The notes: generated by a model from the letters alone, not told the origin. 64,000 nucleotides of DNA from Ypsolopha sequella (GCA_934047225.1 OW204005.1:20530396-20594395), one strand, 5' to 3'. Positions 10,808 through 22,087 are shown, counted from the first letter of the stretch. A program made the numbers and translations.

Positions 10808-11866
10808 AATTAGGCCAAGCAATAAAAACGTATAGAGGGAAATGGTTGGAACACAATTTTTGACTTCGTAATGTTGTTTGGATTAGTTAGGAGGTAAACA
10901 TATCAAAAGTCCCTGCTCCTAGCCTTAATGTTGGGGGGCGGGGGGGGGGGGGGGGGGGGGGGGTTAGAAGGTCCCTTTTTTCGGTTTTGTGCATATATCT
11001 CTGAAAGTATGCGTTATAGCGACATAAAACCTAAAACAAAATGAAAGCTGATTAAATTTTATACAAGTTTTAATTAACTGTGAGCCACCTGGTCAGCGCG
11101 CCTACAAGTAAATATTCTAAAATGAACATCTGTGCTATTTATCCGAAACGAAGATATCTGTCAGAGATCGAAGGTGACCGACATAGCCTGCCAAATCAGT
11201 AAGTTGAAGTGGCAGTGGACTGGCCATATTTGTCGCCGACATGATAACCGTTGGGGCCGAAAGGCATTGGAATGGAGACCACGTACACCAAAGCGTAGCG
11301 TAGGCCGCCCTTGTGCGTGCCCGTTGGGCTGACGATCTGAAGGACGTGGTGGACGGCAGCTGAATGAGGATGCTGGACCGCCAAGAGTGGCGTAATATTG
11401 GGGAAGCCTATGTCCATCAGTGGACAAATACAGGCTGATGGATGGATGGATGGTGCTATTTAGACATCGATGCATTGTTGAAGAGTTATCCGGTCAAAAA
11501 GAGCAAAAATGTTTTTTTTCAAAATGACAGACTTTTAAGAGCAGATATCTCTAAAACTATACAAGATATCGAAAAACTTGACTGAATAAAACTTGTATAA
11601 AATTTAATCAGCTTTCATTTTGTCTCAGGTTTTATGTCGCTATAACGCATACTTTCCGAGATACATGCACAAAACCGAAAAAAGGGACCTTCGAACCCCC
11701 CCCCCCCCCCCCCCCCGCCCCCCAACATTAAGGCTAGGAGCAGGGACTTTTGATATGTTTACCTCCTAACTAGTCCAAACAACATTACGAAGTCAAAAAT
11801 TGTGTTCCAACCATTTCCCTCTATACTTTTCTTTGAGAATTCGTTGCTTGGCCTAAATAGATTTAA
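10808..11866. mobile_element. Foldback element with G/C homopolymer in each arm
   Basis: Arms at about 10808-11071 and 11580-11866 are long inverted copies of each other. The left arm carries G6-C-G24 at 10933-10963. The right arm carries the complement C21-G-C6 at 11696-11723. The spacer holds a dead LINE piece (11140-11460). Terminal motif: TTAGGCCAAGCAA and its complement. Confidence 0.8.
11140..11460 (+). mobile_element. 5'-truncated non-LTR element, RT C-terminus, (GATG)n tail
   Basis: Pieces read KLKWQWTGHICRRHDNRWGR and, after a frameshift, RQEWRNIGEAYVHQWTNTG. This is the characteristic end of a large LINE ORF2 group, followed by GATGGATGGATGG. It lies in the loop of the foldback at 10808-11866. 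Confidence 0.7.
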
Positions 11867-12035
11867 CGTAGCACATTACCATCCAGATCATGTCTTGATA
11901 ACAATAAGTCTTACCGAATGGCGCAGTCAGAATGATTTTTGGTTTTATAGCACTTAGACTGACTTGGACGCATGCTCATTGTGGCATAGTGTTGGGGCAA
12001 AGAAGATTTTACTGACTGCAGGCTATAGCCGCCAA

Positions 12036-12123
12036 CGATCTTGAGTCAACATGTGTCGGTACAAATATCGACAGAAACTATCTATATTGAAATAACGTTC
12101 ATATCAACGCGCACTGCATTAGG
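12036..12123. repeat. Dispersed repeat L fragment
   Basis: Shares GGTACAAATATCGACAGA and AAATAACGTTCATATCA with 27405-27545 and, inverted, with 43440-43600 and 57750-57900. Confidence 0.5.
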
Positions 12124-12420
12124 GCGCTACGGAAAAAAAATAGACACTTTTAGAACTTGCATATGTACTTCGGTAAAGAAGGTATTATTTTGATAAAATA
12201 CTATATTATTTTTGGATTCTTTTTCTAGGGATCTGTTAAACAGAAACGTGATTGGAGAAATTCGGCTCAGTAAAAATATTTATTGAAATGAGGTCTTTTT
12301 CCACACCATGTCTCCTGGTTTAACAATTTGGAATGACATATGGATTGCGATTATATTTTATTAGATGGGTTTTAACAGTATCTAGGACCTGAAATTTTTA
12401 TAGCAACGTTAGTACATTTT
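12124..12420 (-). mobile_element. Truncated F1 MITE
   Basis: Begins GGGCGCTACGG and continues through the F1 right half, but breaks off after GTACATTTTATAT. No TTAA remains on either side. Confidence 0.6.
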
Positions 12421-12559
12421 ATATCCATACATATTCTTTTAATTTGTTTTCATACCATATTACATACATATATAAAATATAATATTCACTGATAAGTATT
12501 ACACTCACATAAATATTATATAACCATATATATCTTTACATACTATATTATTTATTTCT

Positions 12560-12830
12560 TACTCAAAATTAAAAGTTCAGCACGTAGCTCTTCCACGGTT
12601 CCGGCAGAATGATCAGTGCTGCATTGTGAATCTTTGCAGCAAATACTGAGTCGGAGCCCTTTTACTATTGTAATATGTCCATAATTAAGTATCTGTATCA
12701 TTATTGTTATTGTTAAAACTTGTTCCGTTTCTTTTATTGCTAATGTAAATATTTGATTGTGTTGAATGTGAAATGTGTGCGTATTGTAATAGTGAATAAA
12801 TGTTTTATCTATCTATCTATCTATCTAATA
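12560..12830 (+). mobile_element. LINE 3' end with (ATCT)n tail
   Basis: An AT-rich non-coding tail ends GTGAATAAATGTTTT followed by ATCT repeats at 12811-12830. A similar arrangement stands at 21010-21220. Confidence 0.5.
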
Positions 12831-13077
12831 GACTTAGGTTAGGATATCCCCCAGAATATTCATAATTTTTAAAAGTGGTGATATTTCGTAGAGTAAATTT
12901 TACAGCGTGATAACGTCATTACAAACTAGAAATCAATCAGATATAATTTCAAGTATTTAAACAAATATTTTGAAAAAGTGCACTCAATTAATAGTTTGAA
13001 TATCTAAAGCGATGGATTTCGCTAAAAAAACATACACTCTAATGTAAAATTATTTTTGATTTTGTAAGTCTAAATAT

Positions 13078-13200
13078 GAAATGAAATGAAATGTAATGAA
13101 ACATGAAATGAAATATATTTATTTATTATATATTTATTGTATATTTATTTATACACAGCGGTTACCGGATTCTAGTACAAAGATAAACTCTTTGGAGTTT
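13078..13200 (-). mobile_element. LINE 3' end with (ATGAA)n tail, minus strand
   Basis: Repeated GAAATGAAATG units run into ATATATTTATTTATT. The same junction occurs at 30475 and 55695. Confidence 0.4.
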
Positions 13201-13488
13201 TTTTGTGCTATTTGTACCTAATTATTGTAATATGTATGACAATAAATTAAAAAAAAAATTTAATGTAGGTATATCAGATACACTTCTTAAAGGTCGCAAA
13301 TTTTTTGGAAGGATAGGACACCTGGTACCCCTCCCAACCTACGGGCCTGGTACTTATATGACAAAATTATTGCTAACCAGAGCACATGTTCAAGACTATT
13401 ATCTAAAATTTATTATGAACGGAGCTTTATAAAAAAATACAAAGTTATTTACTAACTTCCCGTTCGTACTTTGAATTTGACGCCATGT

Positions 13489-13923
13489 TTAAGGCGATAT
13501 GCGAAAAAAATACGGGTGTTTCTTTTCTGTGTATTTTTTTAAATAAATTTTAATAAAATTTTAATTTAATAAATTTCTGGAATATGCATGTTGACTGAAT
13601 ATTCTAGGGTTTTGAAATTGGAAAAATTGGATAAACTTTCCTTGATAGAAAAAATTTTTGAAATGAGGTCTTCAAACACACTTTTTCTCCTCGTTTGACG
13701 AATAGGAACCATATACAGAACTCAAACATATTTTATTAGGTGTGTTTCAACAATATCTAGAGATTTGATATTTGAAATTTTGCTAGCTATATTAGTTTTC
13801 TTAATAGAAATATAAAACCAACTTTTTTTCCCTTTTTCCCTGAATCCGCCCCTCTCGAGTCGCACTGCGCGATTTTTCGCTTGGAGTAACAGTGACAAAA
13901 ATAAAATTCGCGTAGCCTCTTAA
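13489..13923 (-). mobile_element. TTAA-type MITE, family F2, full copy
   Basis: 435 bp between TTAA at 13489-13492 and 13920-13923. The left end is GGCGATATGCG and the right end is CGCGTAGCCTC. It is inverted relative to the copy at 9367-9787 and holds the same internal blocks. Confidence 0.8.
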
Positions 13924-13936
13924 AGACCTATTATAC

Positions 13937-14345
13937 ATATGAAATTGCCGAAATTTTCTTACAGATTCATGAGTTCATAATTCCTATAATTCAATAGCTT
14001 TTTAAATTATTGTTAGTTTTTTGTTTAAAGTTAATTTCAAGGTTTAACATCTACGTATTAAATTTCGTTTTCAGTTTTAGAAAAATATAAAAATTTAATC
14101 TTCAAAAACCGTTCGTCCTAAGTGCCATCCATTTCCATGACAAGATTCGTAATAATTTATTACAGCCGACACTTTTCAAAAATTAAATTAATGTTGCTGT
14201 TAGCCTTATTCATACACATAAGAAATTACATAATTTGGATTTGTCATTCCTAAAGAAAATGCAAAAGTGTTAGTACTGAAAATTGAGTTTCCTTCAAATT
14301 CTCTATAGAAAACGGCAATTTCATTTTGTAAAGACCTAATATTTA
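13937..14345. mobile_element. MITE R2
   Basis: An about 400-bp unit repeated at 28705-29115. The ends are ATATGAAATTGCCG and its complement CGGCAATTTCAT. The two copies are closely similar throughout. Confidence 0.6.
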
Positions 14346-14716
14346 ATAAATACTTTTAAGGTATGTATGTCATCCGGGTTTCTCGAATTCAATAAAGACG
14401 GCTTTTCTGGCATTAATTTTCTCTCGTAATATCAGTCGTTCGACTTTTGTTTATAGTATGATAAATGACGGCACCCACGAAACAGACTACTCATCGTCTA
14501 GTCTGGGAGCCACTTAAATTTAAGTTACATGTGTTAACCCATGTTTCTGAACTTAAATATTTTTGTGTTTTGTATGTAAAGTGGAGTGAATAAATGTCAT
14601 CAAATTAAAATTATGTGCAATATAAAAAACGCTTCTTATAGGTTTAAAAAAAAATCAATACATCTTTTTAACAAATCACCCGAAATCTGCCTAACGCACG
14701 TGCCAGAAATGTCGTC

Positions 14717-15293
14717 CAGCGGGTCTACCGCGTAATTCTGATTTTCATCAACATCAACTTGAGATTGAAATTTGACGTGCGTGCAAAAGAGATGGCATGT
14801 TAGGCGGGCGTCGTCGCACGCACGACAAACTTCAATCTTAAGGTGATATGTAAAAGTTTTAGCGTCCCTGTTACTCCATATGCGAAACAACCCTCAGTGC
14901 GAGAGGGACGGATTCGTGGAAAAATAGCAAAATGTCGGTTTTTTATTAATATAAAATGTACTAAAAACGCTATCAAAATTTCGTTTAACCAGGTCCTCGA
15001 TACTGTTAAAACCCATGTAATTAAATATAATTGCAGTCCATATGTCATTCTAAATTGTCAAACCAGGAGAATTGGTGTCGATAAAGACCTCATTTCAATA
15101 AATATTTCTATCGAGCCAAATTTCTCCAATCGCGTTTCTGTTTTAACAGAACCTTAGAGAAAGATACCAAAAATAATATACTATTTTATCAAAATTATAC
15201 ATTACTTACCGAAGTAGATATAAAAGTTCTAAAAGTGTCGATTTTTTTCCGTAGCGCCTTAAGTCGATGTTGATGAAAATCAGAATTACGCGC
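14717..15293. mobile_element. MITE G, split by an F1 element
   Basis: The ends CGCGTAATTCTGATTTTCAT and the complement ATGAAAATCAGAATTACGCG are about 45-bp inverted repeats. The F1 element sits at TTAA inside CAATCTTAAGTCGATG, so the empty sequence can be read by joining the two sides. Confidence 0.75.
14838..15262 (+). mobile_element. TTAA-type MITE, family F1, full copy
   Basis: 425 bp, TTAA at 14838-14841 and 15259-15262. The left end is GGTGATATG and the right end complement is GGCGCTACGG. It carries the CAGTGCGAGAGGGACGGATT block. A 104-codon open frame (14843-15157) covers most of it, but the opposite strand is open too, so coding is doubtful. Confidence 0.8.
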
Positions 15294-15562
15294 AGGAGAA
15301 AAATCCTATAAAAATCGAAGAACCCAGAAACAAGGTCATCGTAGCACTCACAAGTCTCCAGGTGATTTGAATTTCAGCACAATTAATAGCACCTGGTAAC
15401 ATTAATTTTTGGAAATTTGTTTCCATTATCTATTTTTTTTATTCGCAGTTTATTCGCTGTCAACCGAAAAAACGTTTCCTTCATAGTTACAACAACAGCA
15501 AAGTTTCAGTTTAAATTAGGTAAGCTCAAGAAAATAAAGCCGTTGTACCCCAAATTAAAATC

Positions 15563-15930
15563 CTAACGCCAGGGCCACAACTTCAGGCTTCTGGCGGCGC
15601 TTCTTGCTGCGCTTCCAGGCAGTTTTTGCGACAGGCTTTGCCCTGCCACGACACCCGTCGGCGCCTTCCACCGCATCAGATTTATAGCGCGCTCGCTCGC
15701 TCAAAGCGCTTGACACTAGGTTCGTCCTGTGCGCTCGATCACTGGCGCGGCTCCCCGCCTCCTCGCACACCGTCGTTGCGAGAGCGCAACTCACTCGAAG
15801 CTGGACAAGACGCGCGAGATGCGACCGATGGCCGGCTCTATACAACTTCATAAATTTGTTCTCTCCGCAGGCGCCGTCGCAAGAAGAACCGCTTGGTGCG
15901 CCTCTCGAAGCCTGAAGCTATGGCGGAAGG
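15563..15930. repeat. GC-rich repeat of unknown type, copy 2
   Basis: Inverted relative to 9845-10190. Ends: CGCCAGGGCCACAACTTCAG and the complement of CCTGAAGCTATGGCGG. Basic frames such as KRSKKRRQKPE (minus) and RRRKKNRLVRLSKPEA (plus) read out from opposite ends. No known family is recognised. Confidence 0.6.
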
Positions 15931-16655
15931 GTAACCAATTTTGCAATGATTAATTACAATATTATGGGCCAATAATCATTGGGTGCCATCTACAAAATAC
16001 AAAATATAAATAAATATGTAACCTAAGAGCTACGCTTTTGTCGATGTAGTAACTATTCTTTGATTTAGAGCCATACTTCTCTTTCTTCTGCTAATAATTT
16101 GACCTCTTCATATGAACTTTCTCCTTTACTTGAGAAAAGTTAGTGCATCTAGGTTTTTCCTGTCTCTTTTTCCCGTGACTTTTCCTCCTATATGATAATT
16201 TTTAATAAACTGGCATGTAGAATCAAGTTTTCTATCATCTTCCCTCTCCGGTTTTTAATGGCTTTCAAAAAATATCTTTCTTCCTATAAAATTCTCAGCA
16301 CTTTCTCGTTAGTCTTCCTCATCGTACAGATCTCTCCTTAATAGCTTCTATCCATCTCCAGCAAAAAGAGCAAAGGAAATGTGTGAAAAAAGTTTCGAGG
16401 TCAGTAAGCTAAATTGCTCGTGATTCATTGTTATATCCTTCAAGTGTCTGATGATTTAAAATAAAATACTAAAAAAATATAAATGCTGTGTGAGGTAAGT
16501 GAAAAATATTTAAATATTCAAACGAAATAAACAAAAAAGCAACAAAAAAAAACTCTTGTTGCCGAATTTAGCTGAAATTGACAGTATTATTTTATTTAAT
16601 CTTGTCAATAAAACACATTATTGGTAACTGTTCCACTTTTATATGTATATTACAC

Positions 16656-16692
16656 TAGCGACCGGTTTCGTTATAATAACATCCTCAGGCTA
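16656..16692 (-). ncRNA. Hammerhead ribozyme-like motif, left arm
   Basis: On the minus strand the order is: stem I strand TAGC, core CTGAGGA, a T bulge, stem II GTTA/TAAC, core GAA, palindromic stem III ACCGGT, cleavage-site C, stem I partner GCTA. It differs from the right-arm motif only at the variable core position (G in place of C). Stem III has no loop, so activity would need a dimer, as in other short-stem-III hammerheads. Confidence 0.6.
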
Positions 16693-17113
16693 TTGGATAC
16701 GAATCATGAGATGGAAAATGTATTTCGTCTTTGTTTACATTTGTGATGTGATGACAAATATGATTTAAAGGCGTTTTGTTCGTGCATTTATGGAACCGTT
16801 AACAAAAAATATTTGGTATTATAAAGTCAAAGTACACCGAAATTAATAAGTAAATGAATTAAATTGAATAAAAATCAAATGAAAATTAAAATTAAAATAG
16901 GTAAATGTTTACAAAATCAAAAAAGTCAAAAAAGAAACAAACTGATGTCAATAAAGAAATAAAAAATAATTTGGTCATTAGGTTGAATTAGATTGGAAGT
17001 ATTTGAGTAATGGTGACGAAGATAGGCAGTCAGTATTGGTCATTTAAGAGTGGCTGGGGTGATTTAATGATGTGTCTATTTATTGTCTATTTATTCTCAT
17101 GATTCGTATCCAA

Positions 17114-17150
17114 TAGCCTGACGATGTTATTATAACGAAACCGGTCGCTA
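17114..17150 (+). ncRNA. Hammerhead ribozyme-like motif, right arm
   Basis: TAGC (17114-17117), CTGACGA (17118-17124), T bulge, stem II GTTA-TTA-TAAC (17126-17136), GAA (17137-17139), ACCGGT (17140-17145), C (17146, predicted cleavage 3' of it), GCTA (17147-17150). All invariant hammerhead core bases are present. The bulged T before stem II and the loopless stem III are the weak points. Confidence 0.6.
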
Positions 17151-17541
17151 GTGTAATATACATATAAAAGTGGAACAGTTACCAAGAATGTATTTTATTG
17201 ACAAGATGTTTCAAATGTTTCATCAAGAACCAACAACGACAAGTATCAATTTATTTTATTTCAATTATTTCCTATTTGTATTTCCATCCTGGGCTAAGTT
17301 GAGGGTCCGTATGGGGACAAAATAGCATATATTATTACTGATAAGTAGTAGTAACTAGCTTTATCTGGTATGTGTCAAGGTTCGAGACAACAATTTGACG
17401 TTTTGAATTAACTAATTATTGAGTCATGTCGTGACGCTCATGATGGTATATTGTTTTGTGATGATTTATTTGAACTTGATTTGCTTGTGTTGACTGCCTG
17501 TGTAATGTGGTAGAGCTAAAGCCGGGGTCGATTTTGTAGAT

Positions 17542-17749
17542 GTCGTGACCATATCATAGAATTGACCATATCATGATCTGGTCGGCTATATCGTATTTCT
17601 GTTAAAATTGGGAGGGTCGCCTCGCTCCGCTTTGCTTCGCTCGTCATCGCACCTATTTTTTTTCTTTTTGGTGAAAGATTTTTGATTTTATATTTTACAA
17701 TCTAGCTAACCAAATCATGAAATAGTCAATTCTACGATATGGCCACGAC
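17542..17749. mobile_element. MITE A, full copy
   Basis: The ends GTCGTGACCATATCATAGAA and its near complement form about 41-bp inverted repeats. The core is TCGCTCCGCTTTGCTTCGCT-rich, the complement of the GAGCG runs. TAGAT occurs on both sides and may be the target duplication. Confidence 0.8.
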
Positions 17750-18149
17750 TTAGATACCAGCATCTTACACGCAAGCCCCCGCGAAGATAAATGTATAAAC
17801 AATCTTATGAACATATAGATTTAGGGTTTAAATTTGCAAATACCAACCGAGAACCTACTCAGAACAAGACTGTAATTTTGTTTATTTCGAACATAAAATC
17901 GTTTACTTAGTATTGCCATTTCGCAATGAATATTTGCGTAAGATCCCGAAGCTTCTTTGAATAAACAAAAATTTGCATAACCAGTGTTCTGAACTCAGTT
18001 AACCTCACATGCAGACTAATACAACAGTGAAGAAAAGTAACAGTATAACATCCGTTATCCTTGAAACAACGCTCGGTAGACGCACGCATTAGGGCTGCCT
18101 ACATCAATATGCGGGAGTCGAATGGCGTCTCACACTCTCCGTGTCCGTA

Positions 18150-18375
18150 CTTAAGGCGCTTGATCCCTTCAAATACTGCCAGATGGATACTTTCTAAAGC
18201 CTACTCCTCGTTTACGGCTGGACCAAATGGCTTGAAAAAAATATATATGAATCAATTACTCTTTAAAAGTATTTGCAACAAATTTTGGTTTCGTACGATC
18301 AAAACTTCTATATTAAAAAAAAAAACAACTGTATGATGTTTTTTGGCTTGAATTCCCTGCTCCTCCTAATCTACT
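18150..18375. repeat. Dispersed repeat R3
   Basis: Shares TACTTTCTAAAGCCTACTCC and a later TTTTTTGGCTTGAAT block with 43137-43350. Nature unknown. Confidence 0.5.
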
Positions 18376-18499
18376 ATGACGTTTGGAAATATTTACACGC
18401 CAAAAAATTAAAAATCTGTTGAACTTTAAATGCAACATATCTCAAGTAAGTCCAGTAACTTTTTCTATTAAAAATATCGAAATATGTAAGATTTCATGT

Positions 18500-18846
18500 A
18501 AGGTTAAACGTCAGTCCCTTAGCACAAAGTGCATAATTTAACATTGTATTTCTTGTTTAGAAATTAAAAATTAAAAATATTTTAGTATGTGGCAGTTAAC
18601 ACCAATAGTTCAGTCAATTAGTCGTGATCTGGTCCAAACAAATATAAAACAGCATTTTAAGTTGGTTTGGACCAGATCATGACTAATAATGCATTAAATT
18701 ACAAACTAATGCTTTATAAACCTCAGGCATACTAAACTATTGGTGTTAACTGCCACATACCAAAATGTTTTTCAATTTTTAACTTCAAAACAAGAAATGC
18801 AAAGTTAACTTATGCACTTTTTGCTAAGCGTCTGACGCTAAGCCTT
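18500..18846. mobile_element. Long palindromic MITE
   Basis: Arms of about 130 bp: the left contains ATGTGGCAGTTAACACCAAT and the right contains the complement GGTGTTAACTGCCACATAC. An inner pair GTGATCTGGTCCAAAC and GTTTGGACCAGATCATGACT extends the hairpin. Ends: TAAGGTTAAACGTCAG and the complement of CTGACGCTAAGCCTTAA. Confidence 0.7.
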
Positions 18847-19329
18847 AACTGGAGCACACCCCTACTACCGAGGTATGCCGAGATTTGGAAGCGTGCGTTT
18901 CGGCCGTTTTATATGAATCAGATTGTTTTATTTGTGAACAAAGGTATTTTGAACTAAATATAAAATTATACTTTGGTGGTGTTACATTATGGCTTATGAA
19001 CTCTATGTTCTACCGCAAACAAGTAACATTTGAATTAAAACAGAATGACCTCACAATGTCAAGAAAAATAAAAATAAAACAGAGAATGAAATTAAATATA
19101 AAGACATAATACTGTTGCTTTTCTCTACTGTGCTAATGCAGACTATGATAAACATAGTAAGGCTTATGCGGATAAAGTGTCGTAGAAAGTTTACAGGAAA
19201 GGATGTGGGTTTGTACCGCTTCAACCCTGGGTTTCGGACAACATATTTACTAAATTAGTATACCTTTATAATTATCTGATTTTATTTCCACTATTGTTAA
19301 GATAATAGTTGCATGTCTGGCATAATTAA

Positions 19330-19790
19330 AATAATAACATATTGATTTGGCCTGTGAAATGCAAGTCACAGTTCACCGAGTTTCACCGACGATTATGATG
19401 TCCTAACGTGGTGAGTGGTGAGCTCTATCGCCGTACTTCGGGCACAAATACACGCTCTTTAGGGCATGCAGGTTTCCTTACGATGGTTTCCTTAACCGTT
19501 CAGCAAGTGGTAAGTAAAAACAAATATTAAAGCCGATTCTGAAGGCTTTAATTTTAGTTTTAGTGCTGTCTAAACTACTATAAATTTTCTTCAATACAAA
19601 ATAGTCCTTAATAGTTAGGATTAGAAGCTAAATTTCTTTGGAATATTTTAAACTTTGACAGCACTAAAACTAAAATTAAAGCCTTCAGAATTGGCTTTAC
19701 TATGCACATAAATTCCGAAAAAATCATTGGTGTATGCCAGACCGGGGATCGAACCTGGATCTCAACATAAAAACGCTGATAAATTGGTTC
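19330..19790 (-). mobile_element. SINE split by MITE K
   Basis: The same SINE body as 1-325, with the B-box segment GGGGATCGAACCTGGATCTC near 19744. The palindromic MITE K (19528-19699) interrupts it. Confidence 0.65.
19528..19699. mobile_element. Palindromic MITE K
   Basis: Arms of about 41 bp: AAGCCGATTCTGAAGGCTTT on the left and AAAGCCTTCAGAATTGGCTT on the right, each followed inward by the TTTTAGTTTTAGTGCTGTC block. Inserted in the SINE. Confidence 0.7.
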
Positions 19791-20099
19791 TAATGTTCAA
19801 GTAATGAAGCATTGTTCAAAGATTGACTATTTAATCCAGGATTTATCCAGGATTTTTTTTCAGTGGGGGGGTTAGGCTAGAGTCTTAAGAAAAACTGTTG
19901 ACTGTTTTGACTGTTTACAAAATAACTCTCCTTTTTCTTAAATTTTTTCTACAGTTCAAGAGAGTTCACGATGTCATTTTCTTCATTTTATTTCGATAAA
20001 TATTCTCGTTTTAAATTTACCTAATTAATTGTTTGATTAAAGTGTACGTGTAATAAGTGTAATGCATGCTTTATTCATATCATAATGTTAAATCTTTTT

Positions 20100-20332
20100 T
20101 CCCAATTTTCTACCCACATATGTGTACATTCTGCGAGAACGGGGACAAGCTGAAAATCAGCGCTGTGAAGATCATTTTATTTTTCTATCACAGCCACAGA
20201 ACTATTTGATCACAGCATATTAGCTGAGCTTGTTCCTTTTTGTCGCATACTTTTTAAAAACAAATTTCTGTGTAATAATAATTATATTTAGAAGAAAAAT
20301 AAATAATTTTAATTTCAATTTCAATTTCAAAA
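20100..20332 (+). mobile_element. LINE 3' end with (AATTTC)n tail
   Basis: Contains GAACGGGGACAAGCTGAAAA and CAGCATATTAGCTGAGCTTG, then an AT-rich run ending in three AATTTC units. Non-coding 3' region only. Confidence 0.5.
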
Positions 20333-20345
20333 ACGCCTCTCCCCA

Positions 20346-20457
20346 TATGTCGCAGGTAGAATTGTCAGAGCCGTGAAATTCTAATTTCACTAGTAGGTTT
20401 TTTATAATCTTACCTAGTGAACTTATAAATTCACGGCTTTAACCATTTAATTGCGAC
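20346..20457. repeat. Short palindromic MITE
   Basis: Inverted pairs TATGTCGCA and TTGCGACACATA at the ends, and AGCCGTGAAATT with AATTCACGGCTT inside. Confidence 0.5.
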
Positions 20458-21009
20458 ACATACACAAAAAGACCATGAATAAATCCCACCGGAAACGTGG
20501 ATGTTCAAAATGCGTGTCATGTACACGTCTAGTATAATGACGGCCAGACCTTGGCTATAACAACTCAATTCGTGTTTATGACCCCTAACGACTATAAGAA
20601 AATTGCAATTAAGTGTAAAGGAAATTGTAATTTTCCTGATGCGCATGCGCGTTTATACATGGGCTGGTACGTTATGAATGAGTTTATAAGGATAACTGAT
20701 GTTATACTGTTTTTTGCCGATATTTACTCATATACAGTTACGCCAATGCATACAAAAAAATTATAAACCCATAAAATGCCTTGAATATTTAGATATATTA
20801 TACAGTTTTACTGATTATACAATTTTATAATTTATAGCTTTTCTTAATTTTTTTTTTAATTTAGTTATGTATAATTTTATCTTTTATATTTATATTAATT
20901 TATAGGTAGTCAAGTTTTTTAATGTTATTTAAGTTTTATATTGTTAAATAAATATATATATATATATACTTAAAAATTTTATAAGTTCATTGTTTTAATT
21001 TGATTAACC

Positions 21010-21220
21010 GACATATATCTTTTCAATGCTTGGTACTGGCAGAATATCAGTGTCACAGATTATTCTGTGACGTATGCTGAGCAAGCGCCTTTTCAGCCTC
21101 TGTGTCAAAGATTGTTATTATTTTAAGGATTATAATGTATTTGTTATATTTTAAGCTGTAAATGTGTACTTTTTGTGTTTTTTGTAAGTGGCATTGAGTA
21201 AAGTTTTTATCTATCTATCT
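21010..21220 (+). mobile_element. LINE 3' end with (ATCT)n tail
   Basis: Ends GGCATTGAGTAAAGTTTTT followed by ATCT units to 21221. Carries the small hairpin TCACAGATTATTCTGTGA. Confidence 0.5.
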
Positions 21221-21519
21221 ATTAAAATATTCCGAGTGCTACATAAACACTCGAGGTACTGGAACAGCACCTGCAAAAGCCCTTCAGGGACAAAACTAAA
21301 TCTAGATAGACGGACGCCTGAAGAGGCACACAATCCTGGGGTTGCAGAACAGGAAGTAGACCGATAAAGGTTGATTGATAACTGTATCAACCAAACCCAC
21401 AAGCTCTTTAGCCACAAAATACCTGCCAATGGTTGAAGGATCGCAAGTGGTTCAAAAAAATAAAAAATATATATAATAAAAAAGAAATGTTGAAGCTGTT
21501 ATAATATCATACACATATT

Positions 21520-22087
21520 AAGTATTACAATACAATACAATACAATACAAAACAAAACACTATAGCTTTATTGTCACACACACCACAAAAGAAAAAGAAT
21601 ACAATTAATCGAACTTAAAATTACGAGTACAAAGGGTAAGTACAAATAGGCGGTCTTATCGCTTATAGCGATTTCTTCCAGACAAAAAAAAAGGTGGAAA
21701 AAAAAAATACATTAAGATTGCTGAAGAGGCGGTGTACATGTAAAATAAGGTATATAAAGTAGAAGCCAAATTAAATAAATAATAATACATACATATACCT
21801 AAATATATAAATAATTATTTCAAACATAATAAATACATTTAAACAATGAAATATAAAAGCTCTGAATACAAAATATGGTGCAGAAGAGTTAGAGTGACAA
21901 GTAAAAACCCTTGAATAATTTCCTGAAGACAGGCAGTGATGGAGCTCTCCTTAATGGTAAAGGAAGATCGTTCCACAACCGAACAGCTTGGACTAAAAAG
22001 GAATTTGTGGAGAAGGACGATGAATGAGATGGTGTTGCCAAAAGGACATTGTGAGAGGAACGTAAGGAACAACCATGAGTATCACGA
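21520..22087 (-). mobile_element. Older LINE 3' fragment, target of the full-length LINE
   Basis: On the minus strand a frame reads DTHGCSLRSSHN, then later FLVQAVRLWNDLPLPLRRA, the usual C-terminal region of CR1/Jockey reverse transcriptases. It is followed by a 3' tail ending in ATTGT repeats (21526-21550 on the plus strand). The young LINE at 22088 breaks this frame. Confidence 0.65.

Larger units (their letters stand above)
16599..17207. repeat. Inverted repeat with hammerhead-like motif in both arms
   Basis: 112-bp arms at 16599-16710 and 17096-17207 face each other across a 385-bp AT-rich spacer without a recognisable ORF. Each arm contains one ribozyme-like motif (separate entries). 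Such motifs are known from the terminal repeats of Penelope-like retroelements and from retrozymes. The element class is inferred. Confidence 0.75.

Noticed and set aside
15555..15851. GC-rich frames as histone or ribosomal protein fragments
   Set aside because: The Lys/Arg-rich look suggested this, but I could not match the order of residues to any core histone or ribosomal protein I know.
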